Below the pieces are notes generated by a model. It saw only the letters and a program-made list of their open reading frames with translations. It made no database searches and was not told where the DNA came from. DNA of 31,753 nucleotides, taken from positions 1 through 31,753 of IMG/VR virus record IMGVR_UViG_3300037189_008519, one strand, 5' to 3'. The stretch comes from a virus. Made by a program: the position numbers and the translations under genes. This document shows positions 5,747-12,977 of the stretch, one piece after another. Numbering within the stretch: position 1 is the stretch's first letter; every line of letters begins with the position of its first letter.

Positions 5747-6994
5747 ATGAATTTGATTCAAAGCATTATTGCCTTTTGTGAAAGAACAGGCACAAAACCT
5801 AAACAAATCGCCAGTAAAAAATTAGACACAGTATTTGGTAAAAGTGCTGTAGGCAAACAATTACGCAGAGATCTAATGGTAGTAGTTAATAACTATTACA
5901 ATCCAGAAACTCATCAGTGTAAAGAATACAAAATCAATTGGCCCGTTTATCAAGATTTATTAAAAGAATATACTCAATCATTAAACCTTGATAGTTCTAC
6001 TATCAAATTAAGTACAGATGCTGTTGGGTTTGATTGTGTTAGTCAAGAACTTGAGCGTGAACATGGAGAAGAACTTACTAGTGGTAATTTTAAGTATCTA
6101 CGCAAAGGACATCGTTATTATCACGCATTACAAAATCTCCCTAAAAAAACAAGAGAACAAATATTTGCTGATCACGGTTATCGTTGGGATTATGATATAG
6201 AAGCGGCTATGCCCACACTAATCAAACAATATGCTCAACAACGCGGGTTAGTTATACCCACTCCTTATTATGATGATTTCTTGTTAAATCGAAATGATAT
6301 TCGAAATCAAATAGCACAAGACTTAGGCATTACAAAATCTCAAGCTAAAGTATTACTTACATCACTTATTAATGGAGCTAAAGTAGCACTATCAAATGGC
6401 CATAACACTTACGCAATCCACGAACTACTTGAAGATGAAACGGATCACTTAATAGCTATTTCACGCATTGTTGCTATTACTGGTTGTGATGATTGGGATA
6501 TAGCACCACATCCATGGATTAGTGGGTTTCGCGATGACATCAATACTATTTGGTTTGCTATTAAACAAGCAGGTGCCATAACTCGTAAATTCAAAGATAT
6601 TAGTTATGAGCGAGTTAACAAAGACACAGGTGAGATATATGAAATCAATTACACAAAGGAACTACCCCTGAGTAGTAAACAAAAAGCATTTCTATATCAG
6701 ATGTTAGAACATCAAGTAATGTATTCTGTTAGGAACTATTTAGAACTGAACTACATCAAGTATTATCAAATTCATGATGGAATGATGACAGACAAGCAAA
6801 TAGATACAAATGAATTGATTGATTACATCAAGAAAGAAACTGGCTTTTCTGTAAGATTTCAAGAAAGATTAATGGAACAAACATCTGATTATATACGGGG
6901 TATATGCATGCATATGCATACTCAACCAGATATCCAATCTAGCGCACTCAAAAGGTTACTGAATGAAGCGAAAAAACAAAAAATTTCGTATTAA
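5747..6994 (+). CDS. Putative palm-domain polymerase-like replication protein (HDG motif)
   Basis: The product has 415 residues and starts after TTTGGAGAAC. Three spaced motifs resemble nucleic-acid polymerase palm motifs. Motif-A-like: WDYDIEAAMPTLIKQYA, residues 147-163, with D148, D150 and P156, similar in shape to family B D-x-x-S-L-Y-P-S. Motif-B-like helix: NDIRNQIAQDLGITKSQAKV followed by LLTSLINGA, residues 183-211, with R186, K201 and N209-G210. Motif-C-like: YYQIHDGMMT, residues 339-348, with H343-D344, similar to HD in family A polymerases and T7-like RNA polymerases. A conserved-looking acidic helix (YQMLEHQVMYSVRNYL) precedes motif C, as in family A. At 415 residues it is far smaller than a usual PolA and no 3'-5' exonuclease is visible. 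It could be a compact DNA or RNA polymerase, a primase-polymerase, or an unrelated fold. The gene has its own sigma70 promoter and structured leader and overlaps the next gene. Confidence 0.5.
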   Translation: MNLIQSIIAFCERTGTKPKQIASKKLDTVFGKSAVGKQLRRDLMVVVNNYYNPETHQCKEYKINWPVYQDLLKEYTQSLNLDSSTIKLSTDAVGFDCVSQELEREHGEELTSGNFKYLRKGHRYYHALQNLPKKTREQIFADHGYRWDYDIEAAMPTLIKQYAQQRGLVIPTPYYDDFLLNRNDIRNQIAQDLGITKSQAKVLLTSLINGAKVALSNGHNTYAIHELLEDETDHLIAISRIVAITGCDDWDIAPHPWISGFRDDINTIWFAIKQAGAITRKFKDISYERVNKDTGEIYEINYTKELPLSSKQKAFLYQMLEHQVMYSVRNYLELNYIKYYQIHDGMMTDKQIDTNELIDYIKKETGFSVRFQERLMEQTSDYIRGICMHMHTQPDIQSSALKRLLNEAKKQKISY

Positions 6995-7148
6995 AATAGA
7001 TCACTCAAATCATGAGATGTTGATACTTCCGGGTAAAGGTCCACACAAAGGCCAATTAAAGTGCAAAGATTGCGACTGCCATATTCAATGGCTAAGTGCC
7101 GACGCCTATGCCGATTTAACCCGCACATTTTACCATCAGTTTCTTTAA
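6963..7148 (+). CDS. Small Cys/His putative zinc-binding protein
   Basis: This 61-residue protein has a basic N-terminus (MKRKNKKFRIKID) followed by GPHKGQLKCKDCDCHIQWL. H28, C34, C37, C39 and H40 could ligate one zinc ion. The pattern PH-K-x-x-L-x-C-x-x-C-x-x-x-I-x-W resembles small zinc-ribbon-like phage proteins of unknown role. It starts inside the last 32 bases of the polymerase-like gene, so the two are probably co-translated and may act together at DNA or RNA. Confidence 0.65.
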   Translation: MKRKNKKFRIKIDHSNHEMLILPGKGPHKGQLKCKDCDCHIQWLSADAYADLTRTFYHQFL

Positions 7149-7163
7149 TTCTACCAAATAGTC

Positions 7164-7202
7164 TTGCTTAAATATACATAATTAGTTATACTAGCATAAA
7201 TA
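7164..7202 (+). promoter_or_regulatory. Sigma70-like promoter followed by a late-like motif
   Basis: TTGCTT at 7164-7169, a 17-nt spacer and TATACT at 7187-7192 give a fair sigma70 promoter. CATAAATA at 7195-7202 follows at once. This repeats the tandem arrangement at 5487-5534 and precedes the 7228-9180 operon. Confidence 0.55.
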
Positions 7203-7227
7203 CTTAATAGAACTGAAAGGAATAGAA

Positions 7228-7638
7228 ATGCCGGAATTTCAATATACTAGTAAAAAGACTATGCCTCCTAGACCTGGAGTCAAGTATTCAACTGATTACT
7301 ACAAACAGCCTATATCCGAATATCGACTAACTGTAAGACACATACAACATGTAGCCAAAGAAGTTAGTAGAGTATGTGATGAACACAGTGGTTGGAAAGT
7401 ATGGTGTAGTAGTCCACTCAAAGGCTTTCCCAAATCAGACAATACCAAATACAGCTTAAATGACATAGTTACCGACATGCTGGGACAAACAATCAAAGAG
7501 CGAGATATACCTAGTGGTATGCTCAGTAGATGGAATCGATTATTCCATGGCACAGAATGGGATCTTGTCATGGTAACTGGCACACCAGCTAGAGCAGCAA
7601 ATTCAACTTATGGAGATATATTCGATGCGAAAAGGTGA
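7228..7638 (+). CDS. Hypothetical phage protein, 136 residues
   Basis: The ATG follows a GAAAGGAAT ribosome binding site and stands first in a five-gene plus-strand operon. The product is basic and Trp/Tyr-containing. The N-terminal part is extended (PPRPGVKYSTDYYKQPI), with a helix RHIQHVAKEVSRVCDEH and a later beta-like WDLVMVTGTPARAA. I see no nuclease, methylase or nucleotide-binding motif. The end overlaps the next gene's start by about 14 bases. Confidence 0.7.
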   Translation: MPEFQYTSKKTMPPRPGVKYSTDYYKQPISEYRLTVRHIQHVAKEVSRVCDEHSGWKVWCSSPLKGFPKSDNTKYSLNDIVTDMLGQTIKERDIPSGMLSRWNRLFHGTEWDLVMVTGTPARAANSTYGDIFDAKR

Positions 7639-7984
7639 AATTAACCCTTGTAAAGGCGTACCCCGTCCACACACTTGGATCATGGGTCCGGATGAATTAA
7701 GACGCAAACAGTATTATGTTTGGTTACAGCAACGCAATCAAGCTAGATATCGCGGTGAAGACTGGCAATTGACATTTGATGACTGGCTTGACATTTGGGG
7801 TGACGATTGGAACAAGCGAGGTCGTCGAGCAGACAATATTTGTATGAGTCGCAGAGATCCATTGAAGCCATGGAGTGTAGAAAATACCTATTTGATTAAT
7901 CGTAGAGAACACATAGTTAAGATCCGCGGAGAACGCGATTTGTACACTTCACTAGCTGCCAAAAGAAAGGCCAAAAAGAAATGA
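7625..7984 (+). CDS. Small basic protein with a phage HNH-like C-terminal pattern
   Basis: The start at 7625 (MRKGEINPCKG) is chosen over ATG 7610 because GGAG lies 9 bases upstream of it. The 119-residue product contains QRNQARYRGEDWQLTF, then WNKRGRRADNICMSRRD followed by PLKPWSVENTYLINRREH. The R-G-R-x-x-D-N-x-C-M-x-R-x-D...W-S-x-x-N pattern recurs in small phage proteins and at the ends of some HNH/AP2-type endonuclease-like proteins. No full H-N-H metal site is visible, so nuclease activity is not claimed. The stop overlaps the next start as ATGA. Confidence 0.55.
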   Translation: MRKGEINPCKGVPRPHTWIMGPDELRRKQYYVWLQQRNQARYRGEDWQLTFDDWLDIWGDDWNKRGRRADNICMSRRDPLKPWSVENTYLINRREHIVKIRGERDLYTSLAAKRKAKKK

Positions 7985-8637
7985 GTATAGACCGCTTTAG
8001 ATACAGTGAACAAGATCCATGGACTTGGGCACCAGCTCAGCCACAGGATGTAGAAGACATTATAGGATTGGTGTTTACTAATTATGGACCAGATGCCAAA
8101 AACATATTTGCTGTGGAGCCAGTAGAAGGTAGCCGCAATCTTATGCATGCTATTGTCAATCAATCTTATGCGCCAAAATCAGAATTTATTTCAGTATGTC
8201 GCGAGAAAACAACTAGAAAGATGTTAGCATTTACTTGGGCTATTAGAGATCAGCGTATGCCATTTACTTGCGAAGAAATGATAGTAACTAAATTTGCCAG
8301 CGTTGATTTAAAAATATCGTCTATTAGGCGTACTAGATTAATATTCCAAATATTTCGTTTGTGGGAACGCTGGGCAGATGTGTGTGAAATTAAAATAATT
8401 GCTAGTTGTAGTATACTGGCCAATTGGGAAAACATGATGTATCTTCACAGTTGTGCTGGATATTTGGTGCGTGGTAGTAATGCTTTTAAACGACTCAGCA
8501 TGAAAACAATCAGTTTGGATGATCCAATTTTTAGCATTGACACTATTACTAGTAAGACAGCCACATATGATCCTGCCAAATACACAGACAGTCATAGAGA
8601 GCATAGTGTTAGTTCCAAGGAGTTTAGATATGAATAA
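7981..8637 (+). CDS. GNAT-like acetyltransferase domain protein
   Basis: The 218-residue product runs, over about residues 20-170, in the order expected of the GNAT fold: an N-terminal helix-loop (PQDVEDIIGLVFTNYG), a central strand pair around EFISVCREKTTRKMLAFTW, a long helix (IRRTRLIFQIFRLWERWAD), a strand IKIIASCSI, and WENMMYLHSCAGYLVRGSN, which looks like the final helix-strand pair. A canonical acetyl-CoA loop Q/R-x-x-G-x-G/A is not clear, so activity is doubtful. Such genes are common in aquatic phage genomes with unknown targets. The gene overlaps both neighbours by a few bases. Confidence 0.5.
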   Translation: MSIDRFRYSEQDPWTWAPAQPQDVEDIIGLVFTNYGPDAKNIFAVEPVEGSRNLMHAIVNQSYAPKSEFISVCREKTTRKMLAFTWAIRDQRMPFTCEEMIVTKFASVDLKISSIRRTRLIFQIFRLWERWADVCEIKIIASCSILANWENMMYLHSCAGYLVRGSNAFKRLSMKTISLDDPIFSIDTITSKTATYDPAKYTDSHREHSVSSKEFRYE

Positions 8638-8908
8638 TCCTTGGGGTAATATTGTGGGACAGCCAGGAACCGCATGGAGTCCTCCACCGAATAATTTTTC
8701 TACCATGGCACAACAACGACAAGCAGCGGCGCAACAAATGGCTATACATGCCCAACAACAATTACATCCTATGGGTCCTGGCATACCAGTCAAAGAACTG
8801 CGTTGGATGTTTGATAGTGAACCATTAGATATAACAGATTTTGCTGACAGAGTATTTGGTGAAGACGACTCAGCAAAAAGTTTATTTTTATTAAAATATA
8901 GCAAATAA
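8630..8908 (+). CDS. Hypothetical phage protein, 92 residues
   Basis: ATG 8630 overlaps the last 8 bases of the GNAT-like gene and is preceded by AAGGAG, which fixes the start. An in-frame ATG at 8519 lies inside the upstream gene and is not used here. The product begins MNNPWGNIVGQPGTAWSPPP and is Q/A-rich in the middle (MAQQRQAAAQQMAIHAQQQ). The C-terminal half is an acidic helix-rich segment (LDITDFADRVFGEDDSAKS). No family is recognised. Confidence 0.65.
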   Translation: MNNPWGNIVGQPGTAWSPPPNNFSTMAQQRQAAAQQMAIHAQQQLHPMGPGIPVKELRWMFDSEPLDITDFADRVFGEDDSAKSLFLLKYSK

Positions 8909-8916
8909 GGAAAAGA

Positions 8917-9180
8917 ATGTCAAAATTACAAGCAATCAAAGGACATGTAATTGTCCAAGCAATCGAAACAGAAAATGTAACTGAATCAGGCCTGGTTATA
9001 CAAAGTGATTATCAAAAGCAAACTGAAGCTAGAATTGTCAGTGTTGGTAGTACTGTAGAAAGTATGAAAGTGGGCGACAGAGTCATAGTAGATTGGAATC
9101 GTGTGGGCAAAGTGACTTTTGAAAATGAAACTTATTTTGTCACTGGCCAAAGTAATATACTGGGCGTATTCGAAGACTAA
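8917..9180 (+). CDS. groES: GroES-like co-chaperonin (Cpn10 family)
   Basis: The 87-residue product matches the Cpn10 plan. An opening strand, IKGHVIVQAIE, is followed by a flexible mobile-loop-like region at about residues 17-35 holding the hydrophobic GLVI (25-28), which would bind the host GroEL. Then come ARIVSVG, the hallmark KVGDRVIVDW (51-60) and the closing strand NILGVFED. Phage co-chaperonins such as T4 gp31 replace host GroES so that large capsid proteins fold inside GroEL; that role is inferred here. No groEL is present. A strong AAGGAAAAGA site precedes the ATG. It is the last gene of the plus operon. Confidence 0.85.
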   Translation: MSKLQAIKGHVIVQAIETENVTESGLVIQSDYQKQTEARIVSVGSTVESMKVGDRVIVDWNRVGKVTFENETYFVTGQSNILGVFED

Positions 9181-9191
9181 ATATTTCGGTC

Positions 9192-9240
9192 AACGGCGCA
9201 CAAGGCTAATCCTCACCCAAATATTTTCGCCGTTTCTCTT
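9192..9240. terminator. Possible terminator between convergent genes
   Basis: AACGGCG at 9192-9198 can pair with CGCCGTT at 9228-9234, which is followed by a short T-rich run (TCTCTTT) on the plus strand. The loop is long (29 nt), so this is a weak candidate. The gap separates convergent transcripts ending at 9180 and 9270. Confidence 0.35.
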
Positions 9241-9269
9241 TGGGGCCTACTAGGTAACGGGGTGTCGCC

Positions 9270-9701
9270 TTACTCTAATGTAGACTTGAGCTTCCAGGCA
9301 AACTTGCTGTGTGCTCCAAGTCTGTCCGCGGCATAGTTAGCTATGTCTTGATCTGTAGCTAGTGTAGCTATATCGAATAATTCTTTGTAGAGATTCATCA
9401 TGTGCTCTTGTGCTTCTAACACAATGGCCAACATTGAATCAGCATCAAAGGCTGTGTCTTCGCCTAGTTCACTGCCTTCTAATATTTCCGCAATAGTTTC
9501 TGGAGCAAAAGCGCCAATGGTTCTAATGAATTCACCAATACGGTCTATTTGTTCTTGTGCGTCTTCATAGATTTTTTGTAGCAATTTGTGGTCGCTGGTA
9601 AAATTACGGCCAGTAATGTTGAGATGGCAACTGTGCGCTCTGTAGTATGACACAAAGTTATCGCAAAATACTTCTAACAGTTTTGATTTTAATTCTTCCA
9701 T
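9270..9701 (-). CDS. dps: Dps-family ferritin-like protein
   Basis: This 143-residue, all-helical protein aligns by eye with Dps. HLNITGRNFTSDHKLL corresponds to the HWNxxGxxFxxxHxxL signature. The ferroxidase ligands are kept as H26, H38, D53 and E57; the aspartate at the equivalent of E. coli Dps D67 is Q42, and the usual tryptophan is leucine. The end, HSKFAWKLKSTLE, matches the closing helix. Dps proteins form 12-mers that oxidise and store iron and may bind DNA. No long basic N-terminal DNA-binding tail is present, so iron or peroxide protection is the safer role. The gene lies last in the virion series, with AGGAT upstream, so it is probably expressed late. Confidence 0.85.
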   Translation of the reverse strand: MEELKSKLLEVFCDNFVSYYRAHSCHLNITGRNFTSDHKLLQKIYEDAQEQIDRIGEFIRTIGAFAPETIAEILEGSELGEDTAFDADSMLAIVLEAQEHMMNLYKELFDIATLATDQDIANYAADRLGAHSKFAWKLKSTLE

Positions 9702-9709
9702 AATTTATC

Positions 9710-10528
9710 CTATTGTTGAGGCTGTGGTGTTGGTGGTACTGGGCGCAAAGCTAGTTGTGCGGCTTTTAATCTAATTTCGCGATCAATAGCATCTTGTTGT
9801 AAGATAGCTTGTTCTTGTGGACTTAGCCCACCATACTGTTGCCTAGCAATAGCATTACGGCGATTAGCAGCGCCTGCTTGACCTTGTGTGGCAGCTTCGC
9901 CGCGATACATTTGTGCGTATGGATTAGTAGCATATTCTGGAGCATTTGGATTGGCGCGAATCTTTTCTTGTTCATAAGCGGCCATTTGATATGGCATGGC
10001 TAATAAACTTTCTGGAGCTGTTACTCCACTTACTACAGCGCCACCTAAATTTCTAGCACCACTAGCCAAGGCACCACCGCCTTGAGATAAAAGTTTTTTA
10101 ACACCGGCGTAAGTTTCAGCTAGCGTTGGTCCGCCACCCATTACAGCACTTTTTGCCGCGTTAAGAGTTGTACCTAATGGAACGCCAGCAGAAGCTACAC
10201 CACCTATATCAGCTAGTGTAGTTATTAAAGGTCTGTTAGCTACAAATTGTGCGCCTTGTCTAACAGCAGGAGCTACATTACGCATACCTTCTGGCACTAT
10301 GGCTCCCACTTGTTTAACTACGCTAAGAGCTTGTGGTGTTAAATCTGCTTGTGCATTAGTTGTTGTTTCGGTAGCCAATCCAAATTCAGCACGAATAGCG
10401 GCTTGAGTAGCGGCATTGGCACTAGTGTAATCCTTATCATCTGTTGAATATTGGTCAAAAATTGCCTGTTTAGTAGCCGCATTAGCATTTACATAATTAG
10501 GATCATTTTTAATATCTAATAAACTCAT
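9710..10528 (-). CDS. Putative internal/ejection protein with N-terminal AN-A-T-AI repeats
   Basis: The product has 272 residues. The first 50 contain a tandem motif (DPNYVNANAATKQAIFDQYS, then KDYTSANAATQAAIRAEFG) of the D-x-x-Y-x-x-A-N-x-A-T-x-x-A-I type, seen at the start of many phage internal or structural proteins. Residues 70-180 are glycine- and alanine-rich with amphipathic segments (PLITTLADIGGVASAGVPLG) that could insert in a membrane. The C-terminal 80 residues are Q- and R-rich helices. The start overlaps the stop of the upstream transglycosylase-like gene, implying coupling. A role in DNA delivery is inferred from the neighbourhood. Confidence 0.65.
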   Translation of the reverse strand: MSLLDIKNDPNYVNANAATKQAIFDQYSTDDKDYTSANAATQAAIRAEFGLATETTTNAQADLTPQALSVVKQVGAIVPEGMRNVAPAVRQGAQFVANRPLITTLADIGGVASAGVPLGTTLNAAKSAVMGGGPTLAETYAGVKKLLSQGGGALASGARNLGGAVVSGVTAPESLLAMPYQMAAYEQEKIRANPNAPEYATNPYAQMYRGEAATQGQAGAANRRNAIARQQYGGLSPQEQAILQQDAIDREIRLKAAQLALRPVPPTPQPQQ

Positions 10529-12975
10529 TATTTTTTCTTCTTTAATAATGGATTGTTTACATCCACTTCATTAGATTGGTCATTTTGACGCTTTTGTTCG
10601 CTGGCTAACGGTGTACCATATAATGGTTCTTCTCCAGCTTTGCGTAAATTACGGTCTACACCGCGTTTAATAATGTTTTGGAAATCATCTGCTGCCTTTT
10701 TAAACTCTGCTTCGCTTTGACTCAAGCTCATGCGACTAACAGCTTTTTGTGCTGCCTGTCCTTCGGCATTACTAATAGCACCGGTATTTTTGAGAGATTC
10801 AATACCCTGTAAAAATTGTTGTCCTTTGATTTCGTCAAATCGTGCTTTGAAGTCAGTTGCTTGTGTACCAGGAATTAGGCCAGCTATGGTAGATCCAAAC
10901 GGAATAGGTACACCACCAATATCAGCTACACCCACATTGTATTTGAATCCTGGGTCAGTAATTAGTTCATCAATTTTGGTTGTGAGGTAATCAGCATTTT
11001 CTTTAATCTTGCCAAGATTAGCTTTAACTTTACCAATGTCTTCACCAACAACTTTAGATTGCTCTTTGGCTATGGTTTCTTGAGCTATCAAATCATTCAT
11101 AGTGGGTCTGCGCTGAAACACAACATTACTCATAGGTAAAGGAGCATTTGGTGGAACAGGACCTCGACCGGCAGGAACTGGAGCTGAAACATTTTGTACA
11201 GCTGGAGCAGCTTGAGCTGGAGCTGGAGCAGCTTGAGCTGGAGCTGGAGCAGCTGGAGCTGGAGCAGCTTGAGCTGGAGCTGGAGCTGGTCGACCAGTAG
11301 AAATTTGTGGAGCTGCTAATTCAAATTCATAAGGTTGAACTGGAGGAAATCCAGCGCCTACTAATTTAGCATTGTATTCTCTAGTAATTGCATATTTTTC
11401 TTCTTGAGTCTTGCCTTGTAGTTTGATATTCCATTCTTGAATTAAGGCATCTCTCTTATTGGCCAATGTTCCACCTACGCCAATCTTGTTAAGAACATCA
11501 CTTTCTTCTTTAGTAGCTGGACGATTTGTACCAAATTCTTTAAACACAGCACCTTGTCCAGGGCGGCGCTCTAGATAGAATGTGCCTTTAACTACACCAG
11601 ATGGATCTTTATAAATCTCCCCACCAATATCACTACCTTTTGGAGCAATTTCGGTATTCAATCTAACAATTTGATTGTCATCTTGTGGTCTTGCCTTAGA
11701 ATCCCAAGCCTGTAAAATAGAGCCATCTGGCGCTTCTTTAATTAGGTATTGTTGTCCATTAATACTAGCTTGTCTAAATTTACCGCCTTCTAACTTTTGA
11801 AACTCACGATCAGCGGCGGCACTAAATCCAGCACCTTGTAATAACAAAGCTCTAACATAACTGCCTTCATTTTTACGACGCATTTCGTCTACTAATTTTT
11901 TAGAAGCCGCCATGTCATCACCAGGAAGGCCTGCTTGTATAATAGTGCCAGCAGCTGTTCTATCTCTTAAAGCAATCGCAGCTTCTACGCCTTTGTTTCT
12001 TGCTATGTCTTTAACTTCTTGTGGAATGTTAGGATCTTGACTGTCACTAATAGCAAATAATTTGGCTGGATTGTTGCCAGCCGCGGTTATTGCTTTTTGC
12101 CAAGTGGGAACTTGTTCAGGCGCAGGAGCAGCATTAGGATTGTATCCTGGGGTTTGACTCATACGAGCAACAGCTTGTTCAGTTGGAGTCAACGCAACAT
12201 CACTACTAGGAGTGCCAGCAATCATTGGACTGCGTGGTTGATTTGGATTGATTGGTCCATTTAATCTTTGCATAGCAATTTGACGAACACGATCTTCGCC
12301 ACCATTGGCAGCGGCAGCTTCTGGACTAATAGTGCCATTATTTAAAAATTGACGAGCACCGCCAGCGCCTAAAAAGTGTGCTAGGCGTAGATTTGCTTCG
12401 GTTGGTTCAACACCTTTAGCTTGAAGTTGCCGTGCGTAAACATCGCGACTAGTAGTATTGGCCAGTGTTTGCTCTTCGGGAGTCAATGTTGTAATGTCAC
12501 GGCCAGCAAACTGTGGATTGGCTCGTTGTATTTCACGATATTGTGGTTGTGTTATTCCATATGCGCCATATGCTGTTGATTTGTTAGGATCATGATAACC
12601 AATATTTGGATTAGCACCGGATTCCATTTGCTGTGTGTAACGATTGTATGCTTCAACTGGATTAACGGGAACAATGGGACGAGCAGGTGGTTGAATTTGC
12701 GGAGCTGTTTGTGTTGGAACAGCTGGAGCACTAACTGTGGGTGTTAATGGATTGTTAGCAGACAAGTCTTCAGGCTTGCCACTGATAGTCATGGTTTGCT
12801 CACCTGTAATTGGATCAGTTTTAATTGTTTGAGTTACAGGTTTGGCATTGGCTTCAGAAGTTTGTCCTGATAAACCTTTGCGAATTTGTTCTTTTAAAGC
12901 TGCTATGTCAGCACTTGGAAAGTATTGTTGTAACATAGCATCTGGCATGTCCAGATATTGTGATAGATCTGCCAT
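10528..12975 (-). CDS. Virion-associated transglycosylase-like protein with an Ala-Pro linker
   Basis: The product has 815 residues. Residues about 105-215 resemble a lysozyme/SLT-like peptidoglycan hydrolase domain: YTQQMESGANPN with candidate catalytic E118, AYGAYGITQPQ, and RLAHFLGAGGARQFL, matching the FLGxxGAxxFL motif of such domains. A long middle region follows. Residues about 565-600 are an Ala/Pro/Gln linker encoded by a GC-richer tandem repeat. The C-terminus (about 660-790) has FDEIKGQQFLQGIESLKNTG followed by AISNAEGQAAQKAV, a helical module typical of phage internal proteins. Podoviruses carry such enzymes in the virion to open a path through the cell wall during DNA entry. No separate endolysin is seen in the window. 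Confidence 0.65.
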   Translation of the reverse strand: MADLSQYLDMPDAMLQQYFPSADIAALKEQIRKGLSGQTSEANAKPVTQTIKTDPITGEQTMTISGKPEDLSANNPLTPTVSAPAVPTQTAPQIQPPARPIVPVNPVEAYNRYTQQMESGANPNIGYHDPNKSTAYGAYGITQPQYREIQRANPQFAGRDITTLTPEEQTLANTTSRDVYARQLQAKGVEPTEANLRLAHFLGAGGARQFLNNGTISPEAAAANGGEDRVRQIAMQRLNGPINPNQPRSPMIAGTPSSDVALTPTEQAVARMSQTPGYNPNAAPAPEQVPTWQKAITAAGNNPAKLFAISDSQDPNIPQEVKDIARNKGVEAAIALRDRTAAGTIIQAGLPGDDMAASKKLVDEMRRKNEGSYVRALLLQGAGFSAAADREFQKLEGGKFRQASINGQQYLIKEAPDGSILQAWDSKARPQDDNQIVRLNTEIAPKGSDIGGEIYKDPSGVVKGTFYLERRPGQGAVFKEFGTNRPATKEESDVLNKIGVGGTLANKRDALIQEWNIKLQGKTQEEKYAITREYNAKLVGAGFPPVQPYEFELAAPQISTGRPAPAPAQAAPAPAAPAPAQAAPAPAQAAPAVQNVSAPVPAGRGPVPPNAPLPMSNVVFQRRPTMNDLIAQETIAKEQSKVVGEDIGKVKANLGKIKENADYLTTKIDELITDPGFKYNVGVADIGGVPIPFGSTIAGLIPGTQATDFKARFDEIKGQQFLQGIESLKNTGAISNAEGQAAQKAVSRMSLSQSEAEFKKAADDFQNIIKRGVDRNLRKAGEEPLYGTPLASEQKRQNDQSNEVDVNNPLLKKKK
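11201..11290. repeat. Degenerate tandem repeat coding an Ala/Pro/Gln linker
   Basis: Units of GCTGGA and CTTGAGCTGGAG recur about a dozen times within 90 bases. They encode alternating AP/AQ residues in the transglycosylase-like protein. Slippage could change the linker length between relatives. Confidence 0.85.
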
Positions 12976-12977
12976 TC

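Noticed and set aside
5747-6994. Reverse transcriptase
   Set aside because: There is no Y-x-D-D box. The C motif is HDG in a helix-strand setting more like family A or single-subunit RNA polymerases.
7625-7984. Functional HNH homing endonuclease
   Set aside because: The surrounding pattern is HNH-like but no complete H-N-H metal-binding set is visible, so it is kept only as a resemblance.
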